A DNA stretch of 64,000 bases from an uncultured SAR116 cluster alpha proteobacterium (GTDB lineage: Bacteria > Pseudomonadota > Alphaproteobacteria > Puniceispirillales > Marisalimonadaceae), in assembly GCA_902619485.1 (NCBI GenBank), contig CACNEF010000001.1, forward strand, positions 1-64,000, written 5' to 3'. The notes beneath the pieces are model-generated. The model saw only the letters and a program-made list of their open reading frames with translations, made no database searches and had not been told where the DNA came from. Below are positions 7,149-15,148 of this stretch, one piece after another. How positions within the stretch are numbered: position 1 is the stretch's first letter; each line of letters starts with the position of its first letter. Position numbers and translations under genes: made by a program.

Positions 7149-9848
7149 TCATTTTTTAATTTTTATGGATTTTAAAATTGCAAATGGTGATAAAGGATCT
7201 GGTGATTTTTCTTTATTTTTTGTTTTTGAAAAATTTTTGATTTTATTATCTTTACTTTTAAAAGTTTTTTTATTGAATGTTTTGACTTTAGGTTTAAAAG
7301 GCTTCCTTTTTTTGTCAAAAATAATAATTGGGACTTGGTCAGCTAAAGTTGAAGGTTCTTCACCATACTTCGAGTATCCTAAATCATAGAGAATTTCTTC
7401 CATTTGAATTTTTGTTGCACCTGCAATGGATAACATGGTCTCATTAATCCTAAATTGACCATTTCTAGCTTCTGTCCTTATTAAGGCAGATAATCTTTCC
7501 GCAATGTCAGCTCTAAGAGCTAAATTCCCTAAAGGTACAAAACCTAAAGCCCTGTAAAACTCTTTTTTAACATTTGGTAAAATTATTATGCTCACGCGTC
7601 CATCAGGTGGGAAAGCATCTTTTGGAAAATCTTGATTATGAACAGACCATAATAAAGCTCTTAATTTTATTGCGGCTGGCTTCAGAAGATTAGGTAGATA
7701 AATAGTTTCAACACCTAATCTTAGCCCTAGTCTTGCTAAATTTCTTTTATCAACCTCTGACAAATTAATTGTGGACATTGATAAATTATTAATTTGTGCT
7801 GAACCTAATCCTTCATAAACTTGATATGCAATGCCAAGAGCTTTCCCAGAAATACTCTCACTATGCTTTTTTTCATCATCATTTGTTGTTAATGAAACGT
7901 TATGATTTTTTTCACTTTCACTTTCTTGTTGCTCAAAATTTAAAACTGGGTTTTTTAAATTAATAGCTTCAGATAAAATATTTTCTACATTCCCCTCAAC
8001 TGCCTCATTTACTCTAATTTCTATTTGCTTAATCTGTTCGTCAGACAAAAATTCAGAATTAGTAATAATAATTTTTGGTGAATATAAAGTTTCACCATTT
8101 GTTAATTTTGCAACCTTGTTATTTTGCCATAAGATAGATCCATCATCATCAAACTTAAAAGCTGCGTTATCAGACATTAAAAGCTCTCTAACGCGTCTTT
8201 CAATTTCTTTGGGTAAAATTTTTCTTGCCGCAGATAAAATTGGACCAGCTTTTTCTCCTTCAGAGAGAGAAGGAACAAATTCAAAACCTTTTAATAATCC
8301 AACTTCTTCACCTTCAACAATTACCTTACCATCTAGTCTTATTAAAGCTTCCAAATTACTATGCTCTTTTAAAGTTTTATTTAAAATTACAATCCTCTTA
8401 TCAACAAATCTTTGCGTTAATCTATTATGTAATTCGTCAGAAAGTTTATCTTCAATTGTTTTTGCTTCATTTTGCCAATATTCAGATTCATCTATCCATT
8501 TTTGTCTGTTTGTAATGAACGTCCAAGTTCTGATATTTGATATTCTATTTAATAGAGTATCTATTTCTCCATCAAATCTATTAAGCCTGTTTAGCTGAGA
8601 CTTTATCCACTCATTATCTAGTTTTCCATTGGCTAATAATAATTCAAAAGTTTTTTCTAGCAAGCTAAAATGAACACCAGACAAGGAATTACTAAAATCA
8701 GGAATTTGACAAACATCCCATAATAAAATTAGTGCTTCTTTATTATTAATTTTATTTTTAATTGAGTTAATCTCAGATAAATAATTTAGGCAAAGTGCAT
8801 CTAATGCTCCAACCTTTCTCCTCATAAAGTTAAACGTTGGATGGGCTTCTAATGAGCTAAGTAATGATTTCAATGAGTCAAAGTTTAATTCTGAATTTCT
8901 CCACCAAATATTTTTTAAAGGAAAAAAAGAATGATTTTCGATTTGCTCAATTGTTTCTTCATCAAACTTCAAATGATCCTCTACTACTCCAAATGAACCA
9001 TTTCTTGAATGTCTTCCAGCCCTACCTGCTATTTGAGCAATTTCTGGGGGATTAAGGTATCGTGGTATTTTACCATCGAATTTTGTATCAGATGCAAAAG
9101 CAACATGGTCAATATCCATATTTAAACCCATACCAATGGCATCTGTTGCAATTAAATAGTCAACATGACCATTTTGATAAAGATTAACCTGAGCATTTCT
9201 TGTTCTAGGTGACAAGGCTCCCATCACAATTGCAGCACCACCTTTTTTTGTTCTAATTAATTCAGCAATTTTGTAGACTTCTGGAATGGAAAACGCAACG
9301 ATGGCGGATCGAGGTTTCAACCTAGTGAGTTTTTTTACACCTATGTAGCTTAAAATAGATAACCTTGGTCTTATTTCTATTGAACAATTTGGTAAAATTT
9401 TTTGTAGTATTGGCTTTATAGTTTCAGCCCCAAGAAGAACTGTTTCTTCAGTTCCCCTTGTATTAAGAATTCTATCTGTAAATATATGTCCTCTATCAGG
9501 ATCAGCTGCTAATTGTATTTCATCTATTGCTACAAAAGAAAAAGATCTTTCTAATGGCATAGACTCTACAGTACAACAAAAATATTTTGCGTTAGGAGGA
9601 ATAATTTTTTCTTCACCAGTAACGAGAGCAACTTTAGATTTTCCAACCTCTGAAACTGCTTTATCATAATTTTCTCTTGCTAATAATCTAAGTGGGAATC
9701 CGATAATCCCAGAACTATGAGAGAGCATTCTCTCCATTGCATAATAGGTTTTACCAGTATTTGTGGGACCTAAAAGAGCTTTGACTTTAATATTTTCATT
9801 AATTGAACTATGCCTTAAATTTGATTGTTTTTTTGAGCTTAAACTCAT
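7149..9848 (-). CDS. SUV3-type superfamily 2 RNA helicase
   Basis: This 899-residue helicase resembles mitochondrial SUV3 and alphaproteobacterial MgpS-like proteins. Residues 27-40 hold Walker A (GPTNTGKTYYAMERM), then DEIQLAADPDRG as the DExx motif, a C-terminal RecA domain with TDAIGMGLNMDID and the arginine-finger motif QIAGRAGRHS. A long helical middle region follows. The last 80 residues are Lys-rich and low-complexity, probably an RNA-binding tail. It is the first gene of the leftward run and is coupled to the S4 gene. RNA is the likely substrate by analogy with SUV3 in RNA decay. The ATG at 9848 faces the SDR gene across a 145-base divergent promoter region. Confidence 0.92.
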   Translation of the reverse strand: MSLSSKKQSNLRHSSINENIKVKALLGPTNTGKTYYAMERMLSHSSGIIGFPLRLLARENYDKAVSEVGKSKVALVTGEEKIIPPNAKYFCCTVESMPLERSFSFVAIDEIQLAADPDRGHIFTDRILNTRGTEETVLLGAETIKPILQKILPNCSIEIRPRLSILSYIGVKKLTRLKPRSAIVAFSIPEVYKIAELIRTKKGGAAIVMGALSPRTRNAQVNLYQNGHVDYLIATDAIGMGLNMDIDHVAFASDTKFDGKIPRYLNPPEIAQIAGRAGRHSRNGSFGVVEDHLKFDEETIEQIENHSFFPLKNIWWRNSELNFDSLKSLLSSLEAHPTFNFMRRKVGALDALCLNYLSEINSIKNKINNKEALILLWDVCQIPDFSNSLSGVHFSLLEKTFELLLANGKLDNEWIKSQLNRLNRFDGEIDTLLNRISNIRTWTFITNRQKWIDESEYWQNEAKTIEDKLSDELHNRLTQRFVDKRIVILNKTLKEHSNLEALIRLDGKVIVEGEEVGLLKGFEFVPSLSEGEKAGPILSAARKILPKEIERRVRELLMSDNAAFKFDDDGSILWQNNKVAKLTNGETLYSPKIIITNSEFLSDEQIKQIEIRVNEAVEGNVENILSEAINLKNPVLNFEQQESESEKNHNVSLTTNDDEKKHSESISGKALGIAYQVYEGLGSAQINNLSMSTINLSEVDKRNLARLGLRLGVETIYLPNLLKPAAIKLRALLWSVHNQDFPKDAFPPDGRVSIIILPNVKKEFYRALGFVPLGNLALRADIAERLSALIRTEARNGQFRINETMLSIAGATKIQMEEILYDLGYSKYGEEPSTLADQVPIIIFDKKRKPFKPKVKTFNKKTFKSKDNKIKNFSKTKNKEKSPDPLSPFAILKSIKIKK

Positions 9849-9895
9849 AATAAAGACTCTCTTTATGTAAATATTTTAATGATTAGCTAATAATG

Positions 9896-9913
9896 AGATT
9901 TTATACAAAATCT
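9896..9913. repeat. Inverted repeat in helicase/SDR divergent intergenic region
   Basis: Perfect 7-base arms AGATTTT / AAAATCT enclose a 4-base loop ATAC, midway between two divergent genes. No T-run follows on either strand, so an operator is more plausible than a terminator. In such AT-rich DNA a 7-base dyad can occur by chance. Confidence 0.3.
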
Positions 9914-9993
9914 AAGTGTCTTAATCAAAAAATTAATATACACTTTTAAAAAAATATTAGGTTAATAGTTGTTTTCTAGGGAAATAAAAACAT

Positions 9994-10764
9994 ATGAAAC
10001 GTAGAGTCATTATTACTGGAGGTAGCAAAGGGATTGGTAAAGCTATAGCTGAACGCTTTGCAAAAGAAGAATGTGATATTTATCTGCTCGCCTCTAATAA
10101 AGAAAATTTAGAAAAAACCAAATCTGAATTACAAAGCAAATATTATATTAATGTAAATTATTATGCAGCTAATTTGAAAACAAAAACAGGATGTGAAAAT
10201 GCTATTAAAGCTGTTGAAAAAGAGTTTGAAAATTTTGATACGTTGATTTTCTCAGCTGGAGCAACAAAAAGTGGAGATTTCCTTAAGCAACCAATAGAAG
10301 ATTTTGAAGATGGATTTGCTTTGAAATTTTATAGTGCCGTTATATTATCCAAAGCGTTTTGGGCAACGTTATCTACAAACAAGGGATGGATTGTTTCAAT
10401 TAATGGAGCTATGAGTCATTCTCCTGATCCATTTTTTATGGTTGGTGGTGCTGTCAATGCAGCTTTTCTAAACTTTACAAAAGCTCTATCTAAAAGAGGA
10501 TTAGTTGATGGAGTTAATGTAAACTCTATCAATCCTGGCATGACATCAACTGATCGTTTGATAACTATTATACAAAATAATGCGGATAGAGAAGGTATAA
10601 GTTTTGTTGATGCAGAAAAAAATGCCTTAAAAAATATAGGATTGGATAGATTTTCAACTCCAGAAGAAGTTGCTGAATTAGCCTATTTCCTTTGTGATCC
10701 TAAAGTTAGGCACCTTACAGGGACAGAAATTAATTTAGATGGTGGAAAAAAACAAACAATATAA
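9994..10764 (+). CDS. SDR-family protein with replaced catalytic residues
   Basis: This 256-residue protein has a classical short-chain dehydrogenase fold. The nucleotide-binding motif TGGSKGIG is at residues 8-15, FSAG stands for NNAG at 86-89, and NSINPGMTSTDRL is the C-terminal cofactor loop. Aligning the FTKAL segment places Gly138, Gly151 and Asn155 at the Ser, Tyr and Lys positions of the catalytic triad (GGAVNAAF instead of Y-x-x-x-K). From memory, other SDRs carry a similar G-x-x-x-N-A-A motif, so this is probably a divergent subfamily and not a decayed gene. It lies 14 bases before a ThDP enzyme, and the two are probably one operon. Substrate unknown. Confidence 0.85.
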   Translation: MKRRVIITGGSKGIGKAIAERFAKEECDIYLLASNKENLEKTKSELQSKYYINVNYYAANLKTKTGCENAIKAVEKEFENFDTLIFSAGATKSGDFLKQPIEDFEDGFALKFYSAVILSKAFWATLSTNKGWIVSINGAMSHSPDPFFMVGGAVNAAFLNFTKALSKRGLVDGVNVNSINPGMTSTDRLITIIQNNADREGISFVDAEKNALKNIGLDRFSTPEEVAELAYFLCDPKVRHLTGTEINLDGGKKQTI

Positions 10765-10778
10765 ATAAGGGAAGTATA

Positions 10779-12434
10779 ATGTTAAAAAAAGCTGCTTCAG
10801 TTTTTGTACAAACTTTAAAAAATCATGGCGTTGATCGTTTCTTTTGTGTTCCTGGTGAATCATATTTATCCGTAATGGATGAATTATTATATTCACCTGG
10901 AATTGAAGTTGTTACTTGTAGGCATGAAGGAGGTGCTGGCTTTATGGCTGTTGCAGATGCAAAGTGTACAGGTAATGCTGGTGTAGCTTTTGTAAGCAGA
11001 GGCCCAGGAGCAACAAATGCTTCAATTTCAGTTCACTCTGCGCATCAAGGCGGGGTGCCTATGGTTTTGTTTATTGGTCAAGTCAATCGTATTAGTACTG
11101 GTAAAATGCATTTACAAGAAATGGATTTCATCAAAACATTTTCTGATATGGCCAAACACGTAGAACAAATCAACACACCAAGTGAGATAGCCAATGTTAC
11201 TGCAAGAGCATTTCACATTGCTGAAAGTGGTATACCAGGCCCTGTAGTTATAGCCATACCAACAGACGTTTTAGAATCTAAAGTTGAAACTGAAGATGTA
11301 AAACGTATTAAAATAAACCCTCCCTTAGCTTTCCCTGAAAAGGTAAAAGAGGTATCTAACTTATTATCAAATGCAAAAAAGCCAGTTCTGGTTGTTGGTG
11401 GGAAAGTACATATATCAACTAGGTCAAGAAAACTTGTAGAAAAAGTTGCAAAAGCACACAATTTACCAGTTTTATGTACATATGAGCATCAAGATATTAT
11501 TTCCAATGATAACTTACACTATGCTGGAGAATTAGGTTTAAGACCCCCTGAACCTATAAGAAAAAATGCATTAGAAGCAGACTTAGTTCTGGTTGTTGGA
11601 CACAGGTTTAATGGGGTACCAAATATGGCCTATAAATTTCCATCATCAAAACAAATCTTTATTCATGTAATACCTGATCCAAATACAATAGGTAAAATTT
11701 TTCGAACTGATATGGGAATAGTTGCAGATAGTGAGCATTTTTTAGAACAACTATCTAAGTTTTCAAACAATGATCCAAATAATGAAAGAAATGAATGGGT
11801 TAAACTTTGTCATTATCGTTATTTAAATAATGATGCAACTGTATCTCCAAGAAATGCAAATGACGGACTAGATTTTGCTCATTTCATCGATGGTTTAGGC
11901 AAAATAGCACCAGAAAACTCAATAATTACAAATGATGCTGGAAATTTTACAAGTTGGATGCATCATAGGTTTCCATTTAAATCTACTATGAAATTAATAG
12001 GCTCAGAAATTGGTGCTATGGGTATGGGAATTCCTGCAGGCATAGCAGCTGCACTGAGATTTCCAGATAGGCAAGTGTTTTCAATTGTTGGAGATGGCGG
12101 GGCTTTGATGACTGGTTCCGAACTTGCAACAGCAGTTGCTCAAAAGGCTAAAATAAGAGTGATCGTAGCTAATAATAATCATTATGGTACCATACGTTAT
12201 CATCAGGAAGTTCACTTCCCGACTAGGGATCATTATGCAACAAATCTTGTTAATCCAGACTTTGCTAAGTATGGTGAAAGCTTTGGTTTAAAATGTTTTA
12301 CTATAAATGAAACTGAAGAAATACTACCCACGATTAAAAGTGCAATGGAAGTAGATGGTCCATCACTTGTAGAATTTAAAATGAGCCTTGAATTAAATAC
12401 TAGTACTACAACTATTTCTCAACTTCAAATTTGA
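10779..12434 (+). CDS. Thiamine-diphosphate-dependent enzyme, acetolactate synthase-like
   Basis: This 551-residue enzyme belongs to the ThDP pyruvate-decarboxylase/acetolactate-synthase superfamily. The N-terminal pyrimidine-binding domain has GVDRFFCVPGESYL and the activating Glu50 in CRHEGGAGF. A central domain follows with VLVVGGKVHIS. The C-terminal pyrophosphate domain has GDG at 438-440 and NNN at 465-467, the expected metal-binding spacing. There is no partner small subunit (ilvH), so true acetolactate synthase is unlikely. Decarboxylation or carboligation of a 2-oxo acid is the likely chemistry. It follows the SDR gene after a clear AAGGGAAG ribosome site and converges on the Cys-rich secreted gene. 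Confidence 0.88.
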   Translation: MLKKAASVFVQTLKNHGVDRFFCVPGESYLSVMDELLYSPGIEVVTCRHEGGAGFMAVADAKCTGNAGVAFVSRGPGATNASISVHSAHQGGVPMVLFIGQVNRISTGKMHLQEMDFIKTFSDMAKHVEQINTPSEIANVTARAFHIAESGIPGPVVIAIPTDVLESKVETEDVKRIKINPPLAFPEKVKEVSNLLSNAKKPVLVVGGKVHISTRSRKLVEKVAKAHNLPVLCTYEHQDIISNDNLHYAGELGLRPPEPIRKNALEADLVLVVGHRFNGVPNMAYKFPSSKQIFIHVIPDPNTIGKIFRTDMGIVADSEHFLEQLSKFSNNDPNNERNEWVKLCHYRYLNNDATVSPRNANDGLDFAHFIDGLGKIAPENSIITNDAGNFTSWMHHRFPFKSTMKLIGSEIGAMGMGIPAGIAAALRFPDRQVFSIVGDGGALMTGSELATAVAQKAKIRVIVANNNHYGTIRYHQEVHFPTRDHYATNLVNPDFAKYGESFGLKCFTINETEEILPTIKSAMEVDGPSLVEFKMSLELNTSTTTISQLQI

Positions 12435-12446
12435 CAAAATAATTTA

Positions 12447-13301
12447 TTATTGCTGTGGAGCATCAATAATTGTAAAAAAACCTGAAAACGGTCCTGAGCC
12501 TCCTCCACCATTTGGAGTATTATTTGGTCTAGCACTTCCAGTAAACATTTGAGCACCATAACCAGTAACATTGAATGTAAACTTAAATGAAATAGTAGAA
12601 GGAGTTATAACAACTGGATTATCCAATTCCATAACACCAACTAGTCTATCAACACCAGAACATGCTCCACTACCGTCATCATCTGAAGCGCCATCTCTTT
12701 TATCTAAATCCGAAGATCTCATAAGGTAACCATTTAGGATACCGCCAGAAAATCTAGCACCTAAATATTCACCGTCACAATTACCTGCCTGATTAAATTG
12801 AGTCAGAGTATCTGTACATTCTTGAGAGGGTGATGTAGTGCTTACAGAATCACATGCGCTTCCGGATGACTTTACGTAATAAGTAGTGCCGTCTCTTTCA
12901 AACTCAGCTTTAATATTAAATGTATTTTTTAAAATTATGTAAGGAAATGTATATGTTCCATTTACTGGTCGAGTTGAAGTCCCATTCAATTCTACATCTC
13001 CAAGAGCAAAATCATGAAGTGAACCATTTGTTTGATCAGTTGCAGTAAAGACTGTTGTACAAGTCGATCTATCTAAAGAAGTACCTGACATAGGATTGGT
13101 AGTGCAAAGACCCATTTCAAAAACAGATGCTTTATATAATTGCGGTGTAAAACGACAAGCAGTTGCTGAACCCGTAAACAAATGAGTGTCAGTGCTACAT
13201 TCTTTAACTGTTTCTGCGGTAACTGCATCAGATTTGTTATTTAAAGATGAGAAAACAAAGACTGAAAAGATCATCAGAGCCAGCTTTATAAAATTATACA
13301 T
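12447..13301 (-). CDS. Secreted eight-cysteine protein of unknown function
   Basis: I do not recognise a named family. The 284-residue product begins with a signal peptide (hydrophobic residues 5-19, likely cleaved around residue 26-30). The mature part holds exactly eight cysteines, at 35, 49, 66, 81, 150, 162, 175 and 214, compatible with four disulfides. An acidic loop KRDGASDDDGSG (201-212) could bind calcium, and a Gly-rich stretch (264-270) precedes the C-terminus. The start is ATG 13301, because an AGGAGGAG ribosome site ends 6 bases upstream; a longer frame to 13346 overlaps the previous gene and adds no signal peptide. The gene starts one base after the stop of the barrel gene, so the two are coupled. 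An extracellular or surface role with that barrel is inferred. Confidence 0.8.
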   Translation of the reverse strand: MYNFIKLALMIFSVFVFSSLNNKSDAVTAETVKECSTDTHLFTGSATACRFTPQLYKASVFEMGLCTTNPMSGTSLDRSTCTTVFTATDQTNGSLHDFALGDVELNGTSTRPVNGTYTFPYIILKNTFNIKAEFERDGTTYYVKSSGSACDSVSTTSPSQECTDTLTQFNQAGNCDGEYLGARFSGGILNGYLMRSSDLDKRDGASDDDGSGACSGVDRLVGVMELDNPVVITPSTISFKFTFNVTGYGAQMFTGSARPNNTPNGGGGSGPFSGFFTIIDAPQQ

Positions 13302-13302
13302 A

Positions 13303-14202
13303 TTAAACTCCTCCTGCTGATGCAGTAAAGTTTGTTTGGATAACAATCTGATTTTTACGTCTTACTTTTTCTAACATTTTATCTTTCATTGAAGTATTAT
13401 TAAATGCCTGGTCTGAAATTAAACTAGGAATTGCATCATCTTGTTGAGACGTGTCATCGCCAAGTACTATTTTGTAAGTCAGATTTATAAAATCAACATC
13501 AGTACCTGTATCAAAATCTTTTGTACCAGCCTCTAATATTACATTAGGAGCAATGGGTGTGTTTATTTGAAGACTGTAAGTTTTTCCCTTTGTATCAGAT
13601 GTTTGATAACCTTCCCAAGTCCATTGTTTTGCAAATATCTTTGCTGACGGAATATAAGGAACTTGTCCACCTATTTCTATTTCGTATCCATCTAAAGCAC
13701 GTTCAGTATTACCATTCCTACCAGTTTTAGCTCCACTTATCGCAAAATATTTATTTGCATTAACGTCAAAGGCAGAACTTCTTAATTCAGCACCAATACT
13801 CCATCTTGAGTGTCCATAATTATTTTCATAATCATGAAATGCATTAATCCCATAAATCCAATAGTTATCATCACTTAGCTGCCTATAACCAATGCCTAAG
13901 TTAAGAGTGTCTCTATTATTTTGCCTTATAATTGATCCTTGAAAAAAAGTCAGATTTCCTTCTGCTTCATTTTTAGATACAGGATTTATAGTTAGTAAGG
14001 TAAAGTTTGGATCTGCTGCAGATCTTCCCTCAATAGTAAGTTCGGTGTTGGTAAAAAATGAATTAAAACCATCTTCAAACTTTTGTATAGTTTTATCAAT
14101 TATTGTATCTTTTAGCCTATCGGTATTACCTGCAGCGCTTACTTCTAAAAAAGTGAGCGGCATTGCAATTAATGATATAAGCAAAATATTTTTAAGCTTC
14201 AT
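13303..14202 (-). CDS. Inverse autotransporter-type beta-barrel protein without passenger
   Basis: This 299-residue outer membrane protein resembles the translocator barrel of intimin/invasin (type Ve secretion). A signal peptide (1-24, ending VSAA) is followed by a helical linker, then LTIEGRS, TFFQGSIIR and the signature block at 101-125 (NLGIGYRQL, then YWIYGINAFHDY). Further barrel strands run to about residue 255. The end LEKVRRKNQIVIQ matches the conserved linker that normally joins barrel to passenger, but the protein stops nine residues later. No Ig-like or lectin passenger is present. The start at ATG 14202 follows GAGG by 6 bases; a TTG at 14214 is in frame but lacks such a site. 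It is coupled to the downstream secreted protein. Confidence 0.82.
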   Translation of the reverse strand: MKLKNILLISLIAMPLTFLEVSAAGNTDRLKDTIIDKTIQKFEDGFNSFFTNTELTIEGRSAADPNFTLLTINPVSKNEAEGNLTFFQGSIIRQNNRDTLNLGIGYRQLSDDNYWIYGINAFHDYENNYGHSRWSIGAELRSSAFDVNANKYFAISGAKTGRNGNTERALDGYEIEIGGQVPYIPSAKIFAKQWTWEGYQTSDTKGKTYSLQINTPIAPNVILEAGTKDFDTGTDVDFINLTYKIVLGDDTSQQDDAIPSLISDQAFNNTSMKDKMLEKVRRKNQIVIQTNFTASAGGV

Positions 14203-14283
14203 GAGGTACCTCAAGCAAATTTTAAAATTAATTAAAGTTCATTTAATTAAATTAAGCAAACAAAATCTTTGAATTTATATTTG

Positions 14284-15129
14284 TTACTTCTTGATAGCTT
14301 TGTATACTTCTGTGTGATCGGGATTACCTTCTAAAGTTCTTAATGCTTCTGAAAGATGAGATAAAACATCACTTGAAAGTGGTTTTTCTGAAGATAAATC
14401 TGTAATTAAACTATTGGCAATCGACACATCTTTAACCATTAAATCAAGTGCAAATCCTGAGTTAAATTTTTCAGAAATCACAAATTTATCTAGTTTAACT
14501 TCAGTTGTATTATTTTTACCTGTAGCTCCATTTATAATTTTCAAAAAATTTTCTGGTTTAATTCCAAAAGAACGAGCTGTTGCTAACGCTTCAAAACTTG
14601 ATATTAATCCAGCAGCAGACACATAATTATTTAGAGCTTTTATGGCATGACCAGAACCTAATGGACCAGCAAATTGAACTTTTCCCATTACAGATAATAA
14701 ATTACTTACTTGTTCTAAAATCTTCTCGTCACCCCCTGCCATAATCATTAAATCACCAGTTATTGCTCTTGCAACACCTCCAGAAACAGGTGCGTCTAAA
14801 AATGTTATGCCTTTATTTTTTAATTTCTTACCTAATTCTTGAGTTTCTCTAGGATCACTTGAAGACATATCTATAAATACTGATTTTAAATTCATTTCTA
14901 ATAATTTTATGGCCATTTCAGAAACAATTCTTCCATTTGGTAACATGAAAATTATTACATCAAGACCACTAAATTCATTTATATCTTCAACTTGCTTCAC
15001 ACCAGATGATTTATCTATTTTAGCTTTTATGTCATATCCAAGAACATTACATCCTGATTTAACAATAAGGGGTGCCATTACAGAACCCATAGCACCTAGG
15101 CCAATAAATCCAATATTTTTAATTGTCAT
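14284..15129 (-). CDS. 3-hydroxyisobutyrate dehydrogenase-like (beta-hydroxyacid dehydrogenase)
   Basis: This is an NAD(P)-dependent beta-hydroxyacid dehydrogenase. Using ATG 15129, the Rossmann motif GFIGLGAMGS is at residues 7-16, the substrate motif DAPVSGG at 112-118 and the catalytic Lys164 in GSGHAIKALNNY. The C-terminal helical domain is complete. The length of 281 aa is normal. An ATG four codons upstream (15141) is possible, but GGTGAG lies just ahead of 15129. It starts 20 bases after the CoA-transferase gene and is probably in its operon. Substrates in this family include 3-hydroxyisobutyrate, tartronate semialdehyde and threonate; which one applies here is not resolvable. Confidence 0.88.
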   Translation of the reverse strand: MTIKNIGFIGLGAMGSVMAPLIVKSGCNVLGYDIKAKIDKSSGVKQVEDINEFSGLDVIIFMLPNGRIVSEMAIKLLEMNLKSVFIDMSSSDPRETQELGKKLKNKGITFLDAPVSGGVARAITGDLMIMAGGDEKILEQVSNLLSVMGKVQFAGPLGSGHAIKALNNYVSAAGLISSFEALATARSFGIKPENFLKIINGATGKNNTTEVKLDKFVISEKFNSGFALDLMVKDVSIANSLITDLSSEKPLSSDVLSHLSEALRTLEGNPDHTEVYKAIKK

Positions 15130-15148
15130 AAGCTCACCCATTTTTGTA

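Noticed and set aside
13302-13346. Longer 299-aa version of the Cys-rich protein
   Set aside because: The extra 15 residues lie within the barrel gene, lack a ribosome site and would put a hydrophilic stretch ahead of the signal peptide.
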